A stretch of DNA of 59,702 nucleotides. It comes from Sphaerospermopsis kisseleviana NIES-73 (GTDB lineage: Bacteria; Cyanobacteriota; Cyanobacteriia; Cyanobacteriales; Nostocaceae). The translations under genes were made by a program, and so were the position numbers. The stretch covers positions 4,788,064-4,847,765 of the forward strand of contig NZ_AP018314.1 in NCBI RefSeq assembly GCF_002368075.1. The letters run 5' to 3'. The notes under the pieces are model-generated. The model did no database searches, had not been told where the DNA came from, and was given only the letters and a program-made list of their open reading frames with translations. Position 1 is the stretch's first letter. Each line of letters begins with the position of its first letter. Below are positions 16,776 through 24,856 of this stretch, one piece after another.

Positions 16776-17039
16776 ATGTCAGAAGAACGCCAAACTCAGT
16801 ATTTTAATTTGATTGATGAATTACTCAGATGTCCTAATGGACAAGAACCAGAAGTATTGGAAGCTCAACCCGAATTAGTTGATTCTGGTTTGATACACAC
16901 AATGCTACAAGTTGCGACTATGTTTGCCCATGAAGGTAATCAAGATGGCGCTCAATTTTTATTTTTTATAGCTAAGGAATTAGCGAAACAATTAGGTTTA
17001 TATCCTGATGTTTCCAATGAGGTTGCACCTCAGGAGTAA
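16776..17039 (+). CDS. stand-alone cyanobacterial TPR/CHAT N-terminal module
   Basis: 87 residues, all helical: FNLIDELLRCPNGQEPEVL, then ELVDSGLIHTMLQVATMFAHEG, then AQFLFFIAKELAKQLG. The pattern (L-CP-G-EPE-L...E-LVD-GL...A) recurs at the N-terminus of many large cyanobacterial TPR or CHAT proteins, where it is followed by repeats. Here it ends after one module. The next gene starts 2 nt after its stop, so the two are probably translated together. Function unknown; an adaptor or interaction role is a guess. Confidence 0.7.
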   Translation: MSEERQTQYFNLIDELLRCPNGQEPEVLEAQPELVDSGLIHTMLQVATMFAHEGNQDGAQFLFFIAKELAKQLGLYPDVSNEVAPQE

Positions 17040-17041
17040 TA

Positions 17042-17353
17042 ATGCTATTGACTTCAACTGATGCAGGAAAAATAGCTTTAGAATTTCTCTTAGCAGACTG
17101 GAACATTGCGGAAGAATACAGAGATTGGTTTACTATCATTAACTCGCAATTAATGGGTGAATATTGGTACATTGTAGAATTGGGTGTGGAAGGTTTTCCT
17201 GATAAATGGTTTATCCAAGTTTATGATACAGGAGCCTGTGACCCAAATTATACATTTATGTCTCCTATCTCTGGTTCTGAAGGATATATGGATTTGAAAA
17301 ATCTACCAAATATTCTCGCTGATGTTTTAGTCGCTGAACGCAATTCCCGATAA
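17042..17353 (+). CDS. hypothetical protein (immunity-like size and composition)
   Basis: 103 residues: an N-terminal helix ALEFLLADWNI followed by alternating strands (YWYIVELGVEG, KWFIQVYDTGA) and a final helix. The aromatic, acidic, small alpha/beta form resembles bacterial immunity or YrhB-like proteins, but no family motif can be confirmed. Tightly linked (2-nt gap) to the preceding module gene. Confidence 0.65.
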   Translation: MLLTSTDAGKIALEFLLADWNIAEEYRDWFTIINSQLMGEYWYIVELGVEGFPDKWFIQVYDTGACDPNYTFMSPISGSEGYMDLKNLPNILADVLVAERNSR

Positions 17354-17500
17354 GGTAAGAATTCAGGAGTCAGAATGTTTGATAAATACAGGACTTAGTT
17401 CAAAATTTATTTGTGCTATACAGTTCAGTAATTTTGAATTAATTATAAATGGTCATTATATTAGAGGTGATGCTTTTTTAAAGTTCACCTCTTTTTGTGA

Positions 17501-17590
17501 TTGGTGATTGGTGATTGGTGATTGGTGATTGGTGATTGGTGACTGGTGACTGGTGATTGGTGACTGGTGATTGGTGACTGGGGACTGGGA
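17501..17590. repeat. heptamer short tandem repeat
   Basis: About 13 copies of TTGGTGA and TGGTGAC variants, ending in GACTGGGG. It lies in the 391-bp gap between two small genes, which otherwise holds AT-rich sequence and a GACTCCTGACTACT end. Confidence 0.95.
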
Positions 17591-17744
17591 AAATACAAAT
17601 AATTTCTCCCTGACTCCTGACTACTAGAAATTAATATTTTATTTAGAAAAACCTGCTAAATTGTCATGTTTAAATAACAAGATTATGTTATACTAAATAG
17701 TAGTAATAGACGCTACAGAAATATCAATCAGAAATATCAGTCAA

Positions 17745-18080
17745 ATGATTACTGAAGATATCCTAGCTCAAGAATTCACACGAATCTTAGACCATTATTA
17801 CCCTGACCTTGGGGAAATATTGGAAAATTGCCATGTGAAAGTTATCACCTCTTTTTGGGGAAGACCTGCTAGACGCTTTCAATATATAGGAATTTATTGT
17901 TCTGATGACATCATGCCATTAGTACAATCACAAAAAGAAATATTGAGGGAAGTAGCAGAAAATATGGGACTTATTCAGGTAGTTTGCATAAATGCTAAAA
18001 GATTGCTCCGCGATCCACTATCTAAATTAAGACAGTCAGAACCGCGTTTATGGTTGGATTTGCATTTAGTGGCGGTCTAG
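17745..18080 (+). CDS. hypothetical cyanobacterial protein
   Basis: 111 residues, mixed alpha/beta, no signal or membrane span. It begins MITEDILAQEFTRILDHYYPDLGEIL and ends with EPRLWLDLHLVAV. It has no cysteine pair or catalytic motif that stands out. It is 13 bp upstream of a monooxygenase remnant on the same strand. Family not recognised. Confidence 0.65.
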   Translation: MITEDILAQEFTRILDHYYPDLGEILENCHVKVITSFWGRPARRFQYIGIYCSDDIMPLVQSQKEILREVAENMGLIQVVCINAKRLLRDPLSKLRQSEPRLWLDLHLVAV

Positions 18081-18093
18081 AATATAGCCAATC

Positions 18094-18507
18094 ATGAAAA
18101 TAGGACTTTTCTGCAATATCGCTAGTGATGATGATGTAGTTAAATATGCTGCTGACAATTCTTTTGGTTTAATGGGGAGTCCAACTTTTTCTCTTTTGAG
18201 ATTGAGAAATACTGTCATCAGATATCGACAAATCAATAACAGTGGTGCAGATCAATTTCTGTTAGCGCGGTTCTTTTTTGTGACTAAAACTGATGATGAA
18301 GCGGTAAATAAAGCCTTACCTTTCATCCATAAATTTAGCCAGAAAACCATAGCTAACTCGACTCAAGTAATGCAGAATAGTCCCCATCCCCAACAATCCT
18401 ATTATCAAACAAATATCTATTATGAAATAGATTATTTGCTGGAAAATTGGATCATTGGGGATGTTCAAACCTGCCGCGACAAAATCCAGAAATTCCAGGA
18501 CGAATAA
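18094..18507 (+). pseudogene. LLM-class flavin monooxygenase remnant
   Basis: 137 residues where an intact luciferase-like monooxygenase has about 340. The first seven residues (MKIGLFC) look like the family N-terminus. They are joined to what is normally the second half: VKYAADNSFGLMGSP, then RYRQINN, LLARFFFVTKTDDEAV and the C-terminal IIGDVQTCRDKIQKFQ. This arrangement suggests an in-frame internal deletion that removed most of the TIM barrel, so catalysis is not expected. The frame itself is intact and may still be expressed. Confidence 0.7.
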
Positions 18508-18598
18508 AATCTCAGCACAATAGCACTCAAACCCTCATCTTTATTTCTGTAAAAAAATTTTGAGAGTTTGCAGCGTTACAATCAAGAGGTGCGAAATT

Positions 18599-18970
18599 AT
18601 GTCTAAACTGCCGTTACTTCCTCCTGATGATTTACCTCCCGTAGAGGTGACAAAACAGGACGGAATGTTACAAATGGAATTAGAGCAATCTATTGGCAGA
18701 TGCTTTTATTACGCTTGCGATCGCATTACCCAAGTCTTGCTATCTAACTGTCATTGGTATATCACCAAAAACGGTAATGCTCTGTTATTAATTATTGACG
18801 CTCCTGATATAGTATCTTACTGGCATATAGTCAGCAATATTCCCCAATTTGGTAAAAGTTTAGAACCATTTACCAAAGAAGCAAAAGTTAGAGTTTATCC
18901 GCCTTTTGGTAAAGGAATGCCCTTTGAAATTGGCGTAAATGAAATCTCTGCTTATCGAGATTGGTTATAG
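18599..18970 (+). CDS. hypothetical cyanobacterial protein
   Basis: 123 residues from the ATG at 18599, preceded by AAGAGGTG at about 9 nt, a good ribosome-binding site. An in-frame TTG 13 codons upstream is a weaker start. It begins MSKLPLLPPDDLPPVEV and has cysteines in GRCFYYACDRI and SNCHWYI. No family recognised. Followed by TAATGGG repeats and MITE-1 copy C. Confidence 0.65.
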   Translation: MSKLPLLPPDDLPPVEVTKQDGMLQMELEQSIGRCFYYACDRITQVLLSNCHWYITKNGNALLLIIDAPDIVSYWHIVSNIPQFGKSLEPFTKEAKVRVYPPFGKGMPFEIGVNEISAYRDWL

Positions 18971-19072
18971 TTTGGTAATGGGTAATGGGTAATTGGTAAT
19001 GGGTAATGGGATAAATTATCCTATCTTGTGGGATAGGCATCCTGCCTGTCCTTTATTTATGATTAGCCAGGG

Positions 19073-19276
19073 TAGGGTTTGCTGAATAAACCTAAAACCT
19101 TGATATATCAAAGGTTAGAGGCTGATAAACACAGAAATTAGTGCAAGGGTTTTGAAGGGTATACCGGAAAAAGTGTGCATTTTTGGGGATTTCAAGAGAT
19201 GGCAAAGAAATTTTCAAATCTCCTCCTGACTCCTGACTCCTATGCCCTCACGGAAAGACTTTCTCAGCAACCCCTA
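19073..19276 (+). mobile_element. MITE-1 copy C (204 bp)
   Basis: Same orientation as copy B and identical over almost all its length, but with two GACTCCT heptamers instead of three and a slightly changed right end (CAGCAACCCCTA). It occupies most of the gap between the small hypothetical gene and msrB. Confidence 0.92.
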
Positions 19277-19372
19277 TTTATGATTAGCGGGCAAGATGCC
19301 CGCACCACCAGAAGAAATCAGGAAATGTTGAGATATTTTCTGATGTTGAACTTCCTCAACTGATAACTGAAT

Positions 19373-19867
19373 TTAAGCTGGTTCAAACTTCAATGAAACA
19401 CCGTTCATACAGTAACGTAAACCAGTGGGTTTGGGTCCATCGTTAAATACATGGCCTAAATGTCCACCACAACGGCTACAATGAACTTCAGTTCTGGTCA
19501 TGAAAAAAGAACGATCTACAGTAGTAGCGATCGCCCCATCAATAGGTTTAAAAAAGCTAGGCCAACCAGTACCACTGTTATACTTAGTGTCTGAAATAAA
19601 CAAAGGCTGTCCACACCCAGCACAAACATAAGTACCAGGTTCATAATTTTTGTCTAAAGGACTGGTATGAGGTCGTTCTGTACCATGTTTTCGCAACACC
19701 TGAAACTGTTCCGGCGTTAAAATAGACTTCCATTCCTCTTCAGGTTTGGTGACTTCAAATTGTGTATCCGCAGATGCCATAGGTTCTGAACTCCCAGTTA
19801 TATACCGTGAAAAAAAGGCTGTACCGACTAAGACGGCACTAATTTGTAAAAAATGGCGTTTGTCCAT
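19373..19867 (-). CDS. msrB: peptide-methionine (R)-S-oxide reductase, exported
   Basis: 164 residues. Repairs oxidised methionine (R-sulfoxide). Seen: zinc cysteines C82/C85 (CAGC) and C130/C133 (CSRC); GWPSF at 101-105; catalytic C153 in RYCMNG. An N-terminal segment [19 protein letters not shown] looks like a signal peptide or anchor, so this copy probably works outside the cytoplasm. Length beyond the core 130 residues is explained by that leader. The ATG start is well placed. Confidence 0.95.
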   Translation of the reverse strand: MDKRHFLQISAVLVGTAFFSRYITGSSEPMASADTQFEVTKPEEEWKSILTPEQFQVLRKHGTERPHTSPLDKNYEPGTYVCAGCGQPLFISDTKYNSGTGWPSFFKPIDGAIATTVDRSFFMTRTEVHCSRCGGHLGHVFNDGPKPTGLRYCMNGVSLKFEPA

Positions 19868-19902
19868 AGATATATTATTGGCATAGTCAGAAGGGAACAG
19901 GA

Positions 19903-20024
19903 AACTGGGGACTGGGGACTGGTGACTGGTGACTGGGGACTGGGGACTGGGGACTGGGGAAGAAAATTTTAGATTTTAGATTTTAGATTTTAGATTTTAG
20001 ATTTTAGATTTTAGATTTTAGATT
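19903..20024. repeat. two adjacent heptamer repeat tracts
   Basis: GACTGGG/GACTGGT heptamers (19903-19960) are followed directly by about eight TTTTAGA heptamers (19968-20023). A degraded MITE-1 end (GGGGTTGCCGAGAAAGTC) lies just after, at about 20032. Confidence 0.95.
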
Positions 20025-20118
20025 GGAGTTAGGGGTTGCCGAGAAAGTCTTTTCGTGTTCGCGCAGCGTGACGTAAGTTATGGGAATAGGAGTCAGGAAT
20101 CGTAGGGGCGAAGCATTC

Positions 20119-20403
20119 GGAAAATAACCTGTGATCAAAATTGAGAATTGATCGCCCGAATGCTTCGCCCTTACGGGAAAATAACCTGTGATCAAAATTG
20201 AGAATTGATCGCCCGAATGCTTCGCCCTTACAGGAAAATAACCTGTGATCAAAATTGAGAATTGATCGCCCGAATGCTTCGCCCTTACAGGAAAATAACC
20301 TGTGATCAAAATTGAGAATTGATCGCCCGAATGCTTCGCCCTTACAGGAAAATAACCTGTGATCAAAATTGAGAATTGATCGCCCGAATGCTGATGCTTC
20401 CAG
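20119..20403. repeat. 57-bp tandem repeat array (about 4.8 copies)
   Basis: Units start at 20119, 20176, 20233, 20290 and 20347. Units 1-4 are full length (57 bp) and near-identical; the fifth diverges near its end. Each contains GTGATCAAAATTGAGAATTG and CGAATGCTTCGCCCTTAC. The left flank (GGGGCGAAGCATTCGG) is the inverse of each unit's right part, so the array looks like an amplified small inverted-repeat element. Because 57 is a multiple of 3, it reads open in two frames on the minus strand, but nothing indicates a gene. Confidence 0.95.
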
Positions 20404-20434
20404 CACGCTTCGCGAACGCCCTCATTAATAAAGG

Positions 20435-21004
20435 TTAGCGTTTAGTTTGAGCTTGCTCTGCTCCTGTATAACCAGTTACTAGCCATAGTATAGCTCTAAC
20501 TCCATCGCGGATAGCTTTTTCGATAGGTTCTGGTGCAGTTTTTGAGGGAACAGATACCGCCTTAAATTCAATACCTCGACTACCCAAAACAATCTCACCA
20601 ATTACACAAGCACGGCGCATATGAAAATCAGAAGTAATTAAATAAACGCTTTTGATACCCCTTGCTTGCAAATCATCTACCAACGTAGTAAAATTAGTAA
20701 CTGTATCAACAGCCTCATAATCTAAATATAAACGCTTAGGATTAATTCCAGCTTTAACAAAGATTTCTTTCGTATAGCTAGGTGGACTACCACCAGTAAT
20801 CCATATTGGTATATTGGGATGCTTTTTGGCAAATTCAGCGGTAAACTTCTCCCTTTCTAAACGTTTAGTAGAACCGCCCAAAACTAAGACTGCTTGTGGA
20901 TGTACAAACTGATTTTGTATTTCTTTGTATCCCCACCATATAAACAGGGGTAGGATAAAAGACATAAACCGCAAAGATTTACCTTTAAACAATAGCTTTT
21001 TCAA
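20435..21004 (-). CDS. YdcF/ElyC-family membrane protein (DUF218)
   Basis: 189 residues with one N-terminal hydrophobic segment (FMSFILPLFIWWGY) and a DUF218 fold. Family motifs seen: VLVLGGSTKRLERE; WITGGSPPSYTKEI; DTVTNFTTLVDDL; YLITSDFHMRRA. E. coli relatives (ElyC, SanA, YdcF) act in envelope or peptidoglycan integrity. Start is uncertain: TTG at 21004 gives a basic N-terminus before the membrane span, while ATG at 20965 starts at the span. Probably anchored in the plasma membrane, with the domain in the periplasm. Confidence 0.85.
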   Translation of the reverse strand: MKKLLFKGKSLRFMSFILPLFIWWGYKEIQNQFVHPQAVLVLGGSTKRLEREKFTAEFAKKHPNIPIWITGGSPPSYTKEIFVKAGINPKRLYLDYEAVDTVTNFTTLVDDLQARGIKSVYLITSDFHMRRACVIGEIVLGSRGIEFKAVSVPSKTAPEPIEKAIRDGVRAILWLVTGYTGAEQAQTKR

Positions 21005-21128
21005 GGCTGTGTAAGTGTGTTTGCGAACATCAAAATTTTATCTAAAAAATTTTATCTAAAAAATATTTACATTACAGCTATTTTCAGGTAAATAAACCAC
21101 ATTTTGATTTAGGTTTCGCTTCAACAAT

Positions 21129-21222
21129 GTAGGGGCGTTCGCGAAGCGTGCTGGAAGCATCAGCATTTGGACAATTAATTATCGGTTTTTACCTAAGACT
21201 ATCATCCGAATGCTTCGCCCTG
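21129..21222. repeat. small inverted-repeat element
   Basis: Begins TGTAGGGGCGTTCGCGAAGC and ends CCGAATGCTTCGCCCTGAC, giving partial inverted ends related to the 57-bp array at 20119. The centre holds a near-palindrome around AATTAATTATCGG. It is part of the ORF-free stretch 21005-21437, which holds no gene. Confidence 0.65.
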
Positions 21223-21437
21223 ACTGTGGTCTAAAGACATGAAAACTGCTGTAGATTAGGAAATTTGGGCAAAATAAACCCAAATCAGAACTTGGTAGAT
21301 GCTTATGTATAAAAGTATGTATCCACGATATAAATAGGGTCGCTCTCTTCAATGCACTATCCTAACTTATATTAGACAATTTATCATAGGGGTTAAGACC
21401 CATTAATTGTTCAACTTTGTAGTTTAATGTAAATATA

Positions 21438-21511
21438 CGGGACTGGTGCGACTTGAACGCACGGCCTGTCGCTTAGGAGGCGACCGCTCTATCCAACTGA
21501 GCTACAGCCCC
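21438..21511 (-). tRNA. tRNA-Arg (CCT)
   Basis: 74-nt cloverleaf: acceptor GGGGCTG/CAGTCCC (one G-T pair), D arm GCTCAGTTGGATAGAGC, anticodon stem-loop GTCGC-CTCCTAA-GCGAC with anticodon CCT, T arm GTGCGTTCAAGTCGCAC. CCA is not encoded. Confidence 0.97.
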
Positions 21512-21545
21512 AAATGAACAAACATCTACAATGATAGCAGTAGAT

Positions 21546-22697
<1,152 letters not shown>

Positions 22698-22748
22698 TCA
22701 ATTGAAAATTGACAATTGAAAATTGACAATTGAAAATTGACAATTTTT
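22698..22748. repeat. CAATTGAAAATTGA repeat
   Basis: Three to four copies of a 14-bp unit (TTGACAATTGAAAA). Followed at 22760-22806 by a GC-richer interspersed unit (GATAGCGTAGCGTGGCGTTAG). Confidence 0.9.
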
Positions 22749-23019
22749 TCATTCAAGGCTTCCGCCGTGAGCGTCAGCCGATAGCGTAGCGTGGCGTTAG
22801 CCATACGGTTTAAAACCTTACCTTGCAAGGGGAAAAATAAAAAATTCGCTTTTTCAAAGTTCCTTGTTTCCTGTTCCCTAGTCCCTAAATTTTAAGCAAT
22901 ATTTCACAATTATTGCGAGATATTACAGAAAATCAACTTTAGTAAATATATCACACACATTCAAAAATTCATGCTAGATTATTTTCATGGTACAGAAAGG
23001 TTAAAAGTTCAAACAAAAA

Positions 23020-23340
23020 CAACTGAATTAGAGCCTGTGCCTCCTGCTCTAATGTCATCGCAATCACGGTTAGGTTGTGGCTTCCAAGTGTTTTAGCCTT
23101 GATTTCATCGAGTTGTAATTGGAGGTTTTGAAACCCATAGCCAGAAATGCCTGCCTAGTTAGAATGAAGGATGCACAATTCTGATTGGTAGATTGCGAAT
23201 CGGGTCCACCTTAGTTGATGTAGTAAATTCGGATTTTCCCATTTTTTTGAATTATTTAGTTACAAACAAACCACTGTAATTTGCTGATGTCTCTCTGTCG
23301 CAACTTACGGTGGTTTATGGTTTGGGTAGCTTTCAATAAT
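23020..23340. ncRNA. candidate structured RNA region
   Basis: An ORF-free, GC-richer island in the 1.3-kb gap after the tocopherol cyclase gene. Seen: hairpin TTAGAGC-CTGTGCCTCCT-GCTCTAA at about 23027-23051 with CCTCC in the loop; and a long imperfect hairpin at about 23266-23325 with AAACCACTGTAA pairing to TTACGGTGGTTT. A TAGATT-like -10 box lies near 22975. It matches no RNA family recognisable by eye. Strand and transcript ends are unknown. Confidence 0.3.
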
Positions 23341-23586
23341 TGACAATTAACAATGAAGAATTGACAATTACCGCTTTGGTTAAAGTCAGAGGATTGAAAA
23401 AGCGGAATTTTTGAGAAAGCAGTGACGATTCATTTACAGCATATTTCATTTTAGTGAGGTACAAACGGAAATCATAAAACCCTTGTGGAACAGGCATCCT
23501 GCCTGTTAGCCTTGTACCTCATAACTTAGGAAACGGCTGTATTAGATGCGATCGCTACCATTGCGATTTTTACCCAAAATCCCCAA

Positions 23587-23843
23587 TAGACCTCTCCACA
23601 ATAGAATCTATTAATTTGTAATAAGCTGATGTGCAGCTAAACTGTACAATCAAAAAACCTGAAGTTACAGTAGCACAAGCATCTTGCTTGTATTAATTAT
23701 TCAAGTTAAAGGCATAACAGCTTATGTTGTAGGGGCGAAGCTTATGGGCGATAATTTAACGGAAAAATCAGACATCTAGATATCCCATAAGCTTCACCCT
23801 GCCCCATAAATAAGTTCCATAATTTCTTTTCTGGAGAAGTCTA
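23587..23843 (+). mobile_element. MITE-3 copy with nested MITE-2 (257 bp)
   Basis: Outer ends are TAGACCTCTCC and GGAGAAGTCTA. The inner part contains inverted arms GGGGCGAAGCTTATGGG / CCCATAAGCTTCACCC. It corresponds to the 168-bp copy at 27888-28055 (inverted), but carries a 103-bp MITE-2 inside at 23622-23724. Confidence 0.85.
23622..23724. mobile_element. MITE-2 diverged copy, nested
   Basis: Exactly 103 bp, TAAGCTGATG...AACAGCTTA, the same length and ends as the copies at 11426 and 26896, but with a more diverged interior (CAAGCATCTTGCTTG palindrome). It sits in MITE-3 at a site that is a single TA in the empty copies and a TA on each side here. Confidence 0.8.
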
Positions 23844-23883
23844 ATAATTCTATTTTGCATCATCATGCAAGCTGTTTAATCTA

Positions 23884-23938
23884 AAAATATAGTTAAATAT
23901 AGTTAAATATAGTTAAATATAGTTAAATATAGTTGTTT
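23884..23938. repeat. 10-bp tandem repeat before a small gene
   Basis: Five copies of AAATATAGTT end 20 bp before the start codon of the next gene. The tract may affect its promoter spacing; no function is proven. Confidence 0.95.
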
Positions 23939-23957
23939 CTGTGCAGGGGAAGAAAAA

Positions 23958-24290
23958 ATGAGGGTTTGGCTTGCCTGTTTCTTTGTATTATTTGCTTTGG
24001 CAGAATTTTTTGACTGGGTAAAAGACTTATCTTTACCATTACCTATCTATATTTTAGGCGGAGCATTCTTAGCGGTTGTTTCCAATTACGATAAAATAGT
24101 CGGTTCTTATTTCAGTGATGTACAAGCAGAAATATTACCAGAACCATCGCATTTAGAAGCATCAACTCCATCAACTCCAACTCCATCAACTCCAATTTCA
24201 TCAACCATTTCATCAACCATTTCATCAACTCCTGTTGCTGTCACAATGTTAACTCCTATGGAAGAAGTTAACAAACCCTCACAGGAATAA
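23958..24290 (+). CDS. small membrane-anchored hypothetical protein
   Basis: 110 residues: two hydrophobic stretches (VWLACFFVLFALAEFF and LPLPIYILGGAFLAVV) over residues 2-42, then a charged segment and a Ser/Thr/Pro-rich tail with TPSTP and ISST repeats, encoded by 12-18-bp tandem repeats. It starts at ATG after GGGGAAGAAAAA, a usable ribosome-binding site. It is flanked by MITE-3 copies on both sides. No family recognised. Confidence 0.7.
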   Translation: MRVWLACFFVLFALAEFFDWVKDLSLPLPIYILGGAFLAVVSNYDKIVGSYFSDVQAEILPEPSHLEASTPSTPTPSTPISSTISSTISSTPVAVTMLTPMEEVNKPSQE

Positions 24291-24309
24291 ATAAGAACAT
24301 TCTATACAA

Positions 24310-24422
24310 TAGACATCTCCAAAATAGAATGTATTAATTTGTCATAAGTTGAAACTAGGGGCGAAACTTATGGGCAATAATTTAACGGAAAAATCAGACA
24401 TCTAGATATCCCATAAGCTTCA
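24310..24422 (+). mobile_element. MITE-3 truncated copy
   Basis: Starts TAGACATCTCC and runs through GTCATAAGTTG and the arms GGGGCGAAACTTATGGG / CCCATAAGCTTCA, then loses homology; the right end is missing. It preserves the uninterrupted target site that MITE-2 occupies in the copy at 23587. Confidence 0.8.
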
Positions 24423-24444
24423 AGGATTTGTTGTTTTTATACAA

Positions 24445-24536
24445 TAGACTTCTCAGAAAAAGATGTAGGGACAATTCATGAACTGTCCCTACGAATGGGT
24501 TTCAGGTTATGCACATTTCATTACCGGAGATGTCTA
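24445..24536. mobile_element. TAGAC-family MITE (92 bp)
   Basis: Ends TAGACTTCTC and GGAGATGTCTA enclose a palindrome (GTAGGGACAATTCATGAAC... pairing with its own complement). A related, left-truncated copy is at 31416-31487. No coding capacity. Confidence 0.75.
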
Positions 24537-24618
24537 ATAGATTGTTTAAGTAGAAAATTTCGTTAACCGAACAGTATTGCGTTGTATGCAACGTCTCTAC
24601 ATTTTTTACAGAGATGTC

Positions 24619-24758
24619 TATTTCTTATCAAAAAATAAACAACCGATTTATTAGACTTTGGGGATTTCATTACCTGTTAGCGGGGGTTTAGTTTGTAGGT
24701 TGGGTTGAAGTATGAAACCCAACATCGTCGGGTTACGCTGTTGCTGAACCCGACCTAC
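24619..24758 (+). repeat. direct repeat L flanking kinase-GUN4 gene
   Basis: About 140 bp beginning TATTTCTTATCA and ending CGACCTAC. It is repeated at 26736-26883 with a few substitutions and a 9-bp insertion. Both contain CCTGTTAGCGGGGGTTTAG and an inner inverted pair (TAGGTTGGGTT...AACCCGACCTA). Confidence 0.92.
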
Positions 24759-24856
24759 TTGTACTGACTTTTGTGATTTAAATAAGAGTTCACAATTACT
24801 GCTATTATAATACTTGAGGTGTTAGATCAAGAATGCGGTAAACCAGGGGTAAGAAA

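Noticed and set aside
20119-20403. Possible CRISPR array
   Set aside because: Units follow each other directly with no unique spacers, and no cas genes are in the window.
20004-20406. Two long minus-strand reading frames made of 19-residue repeats
   Set aside because: They are translations of the 57-bp tandem array in two frames; the period is a multiple of 3 and the unit lacks stops. There is no ribosome-binding site and no non-repeat coding part.
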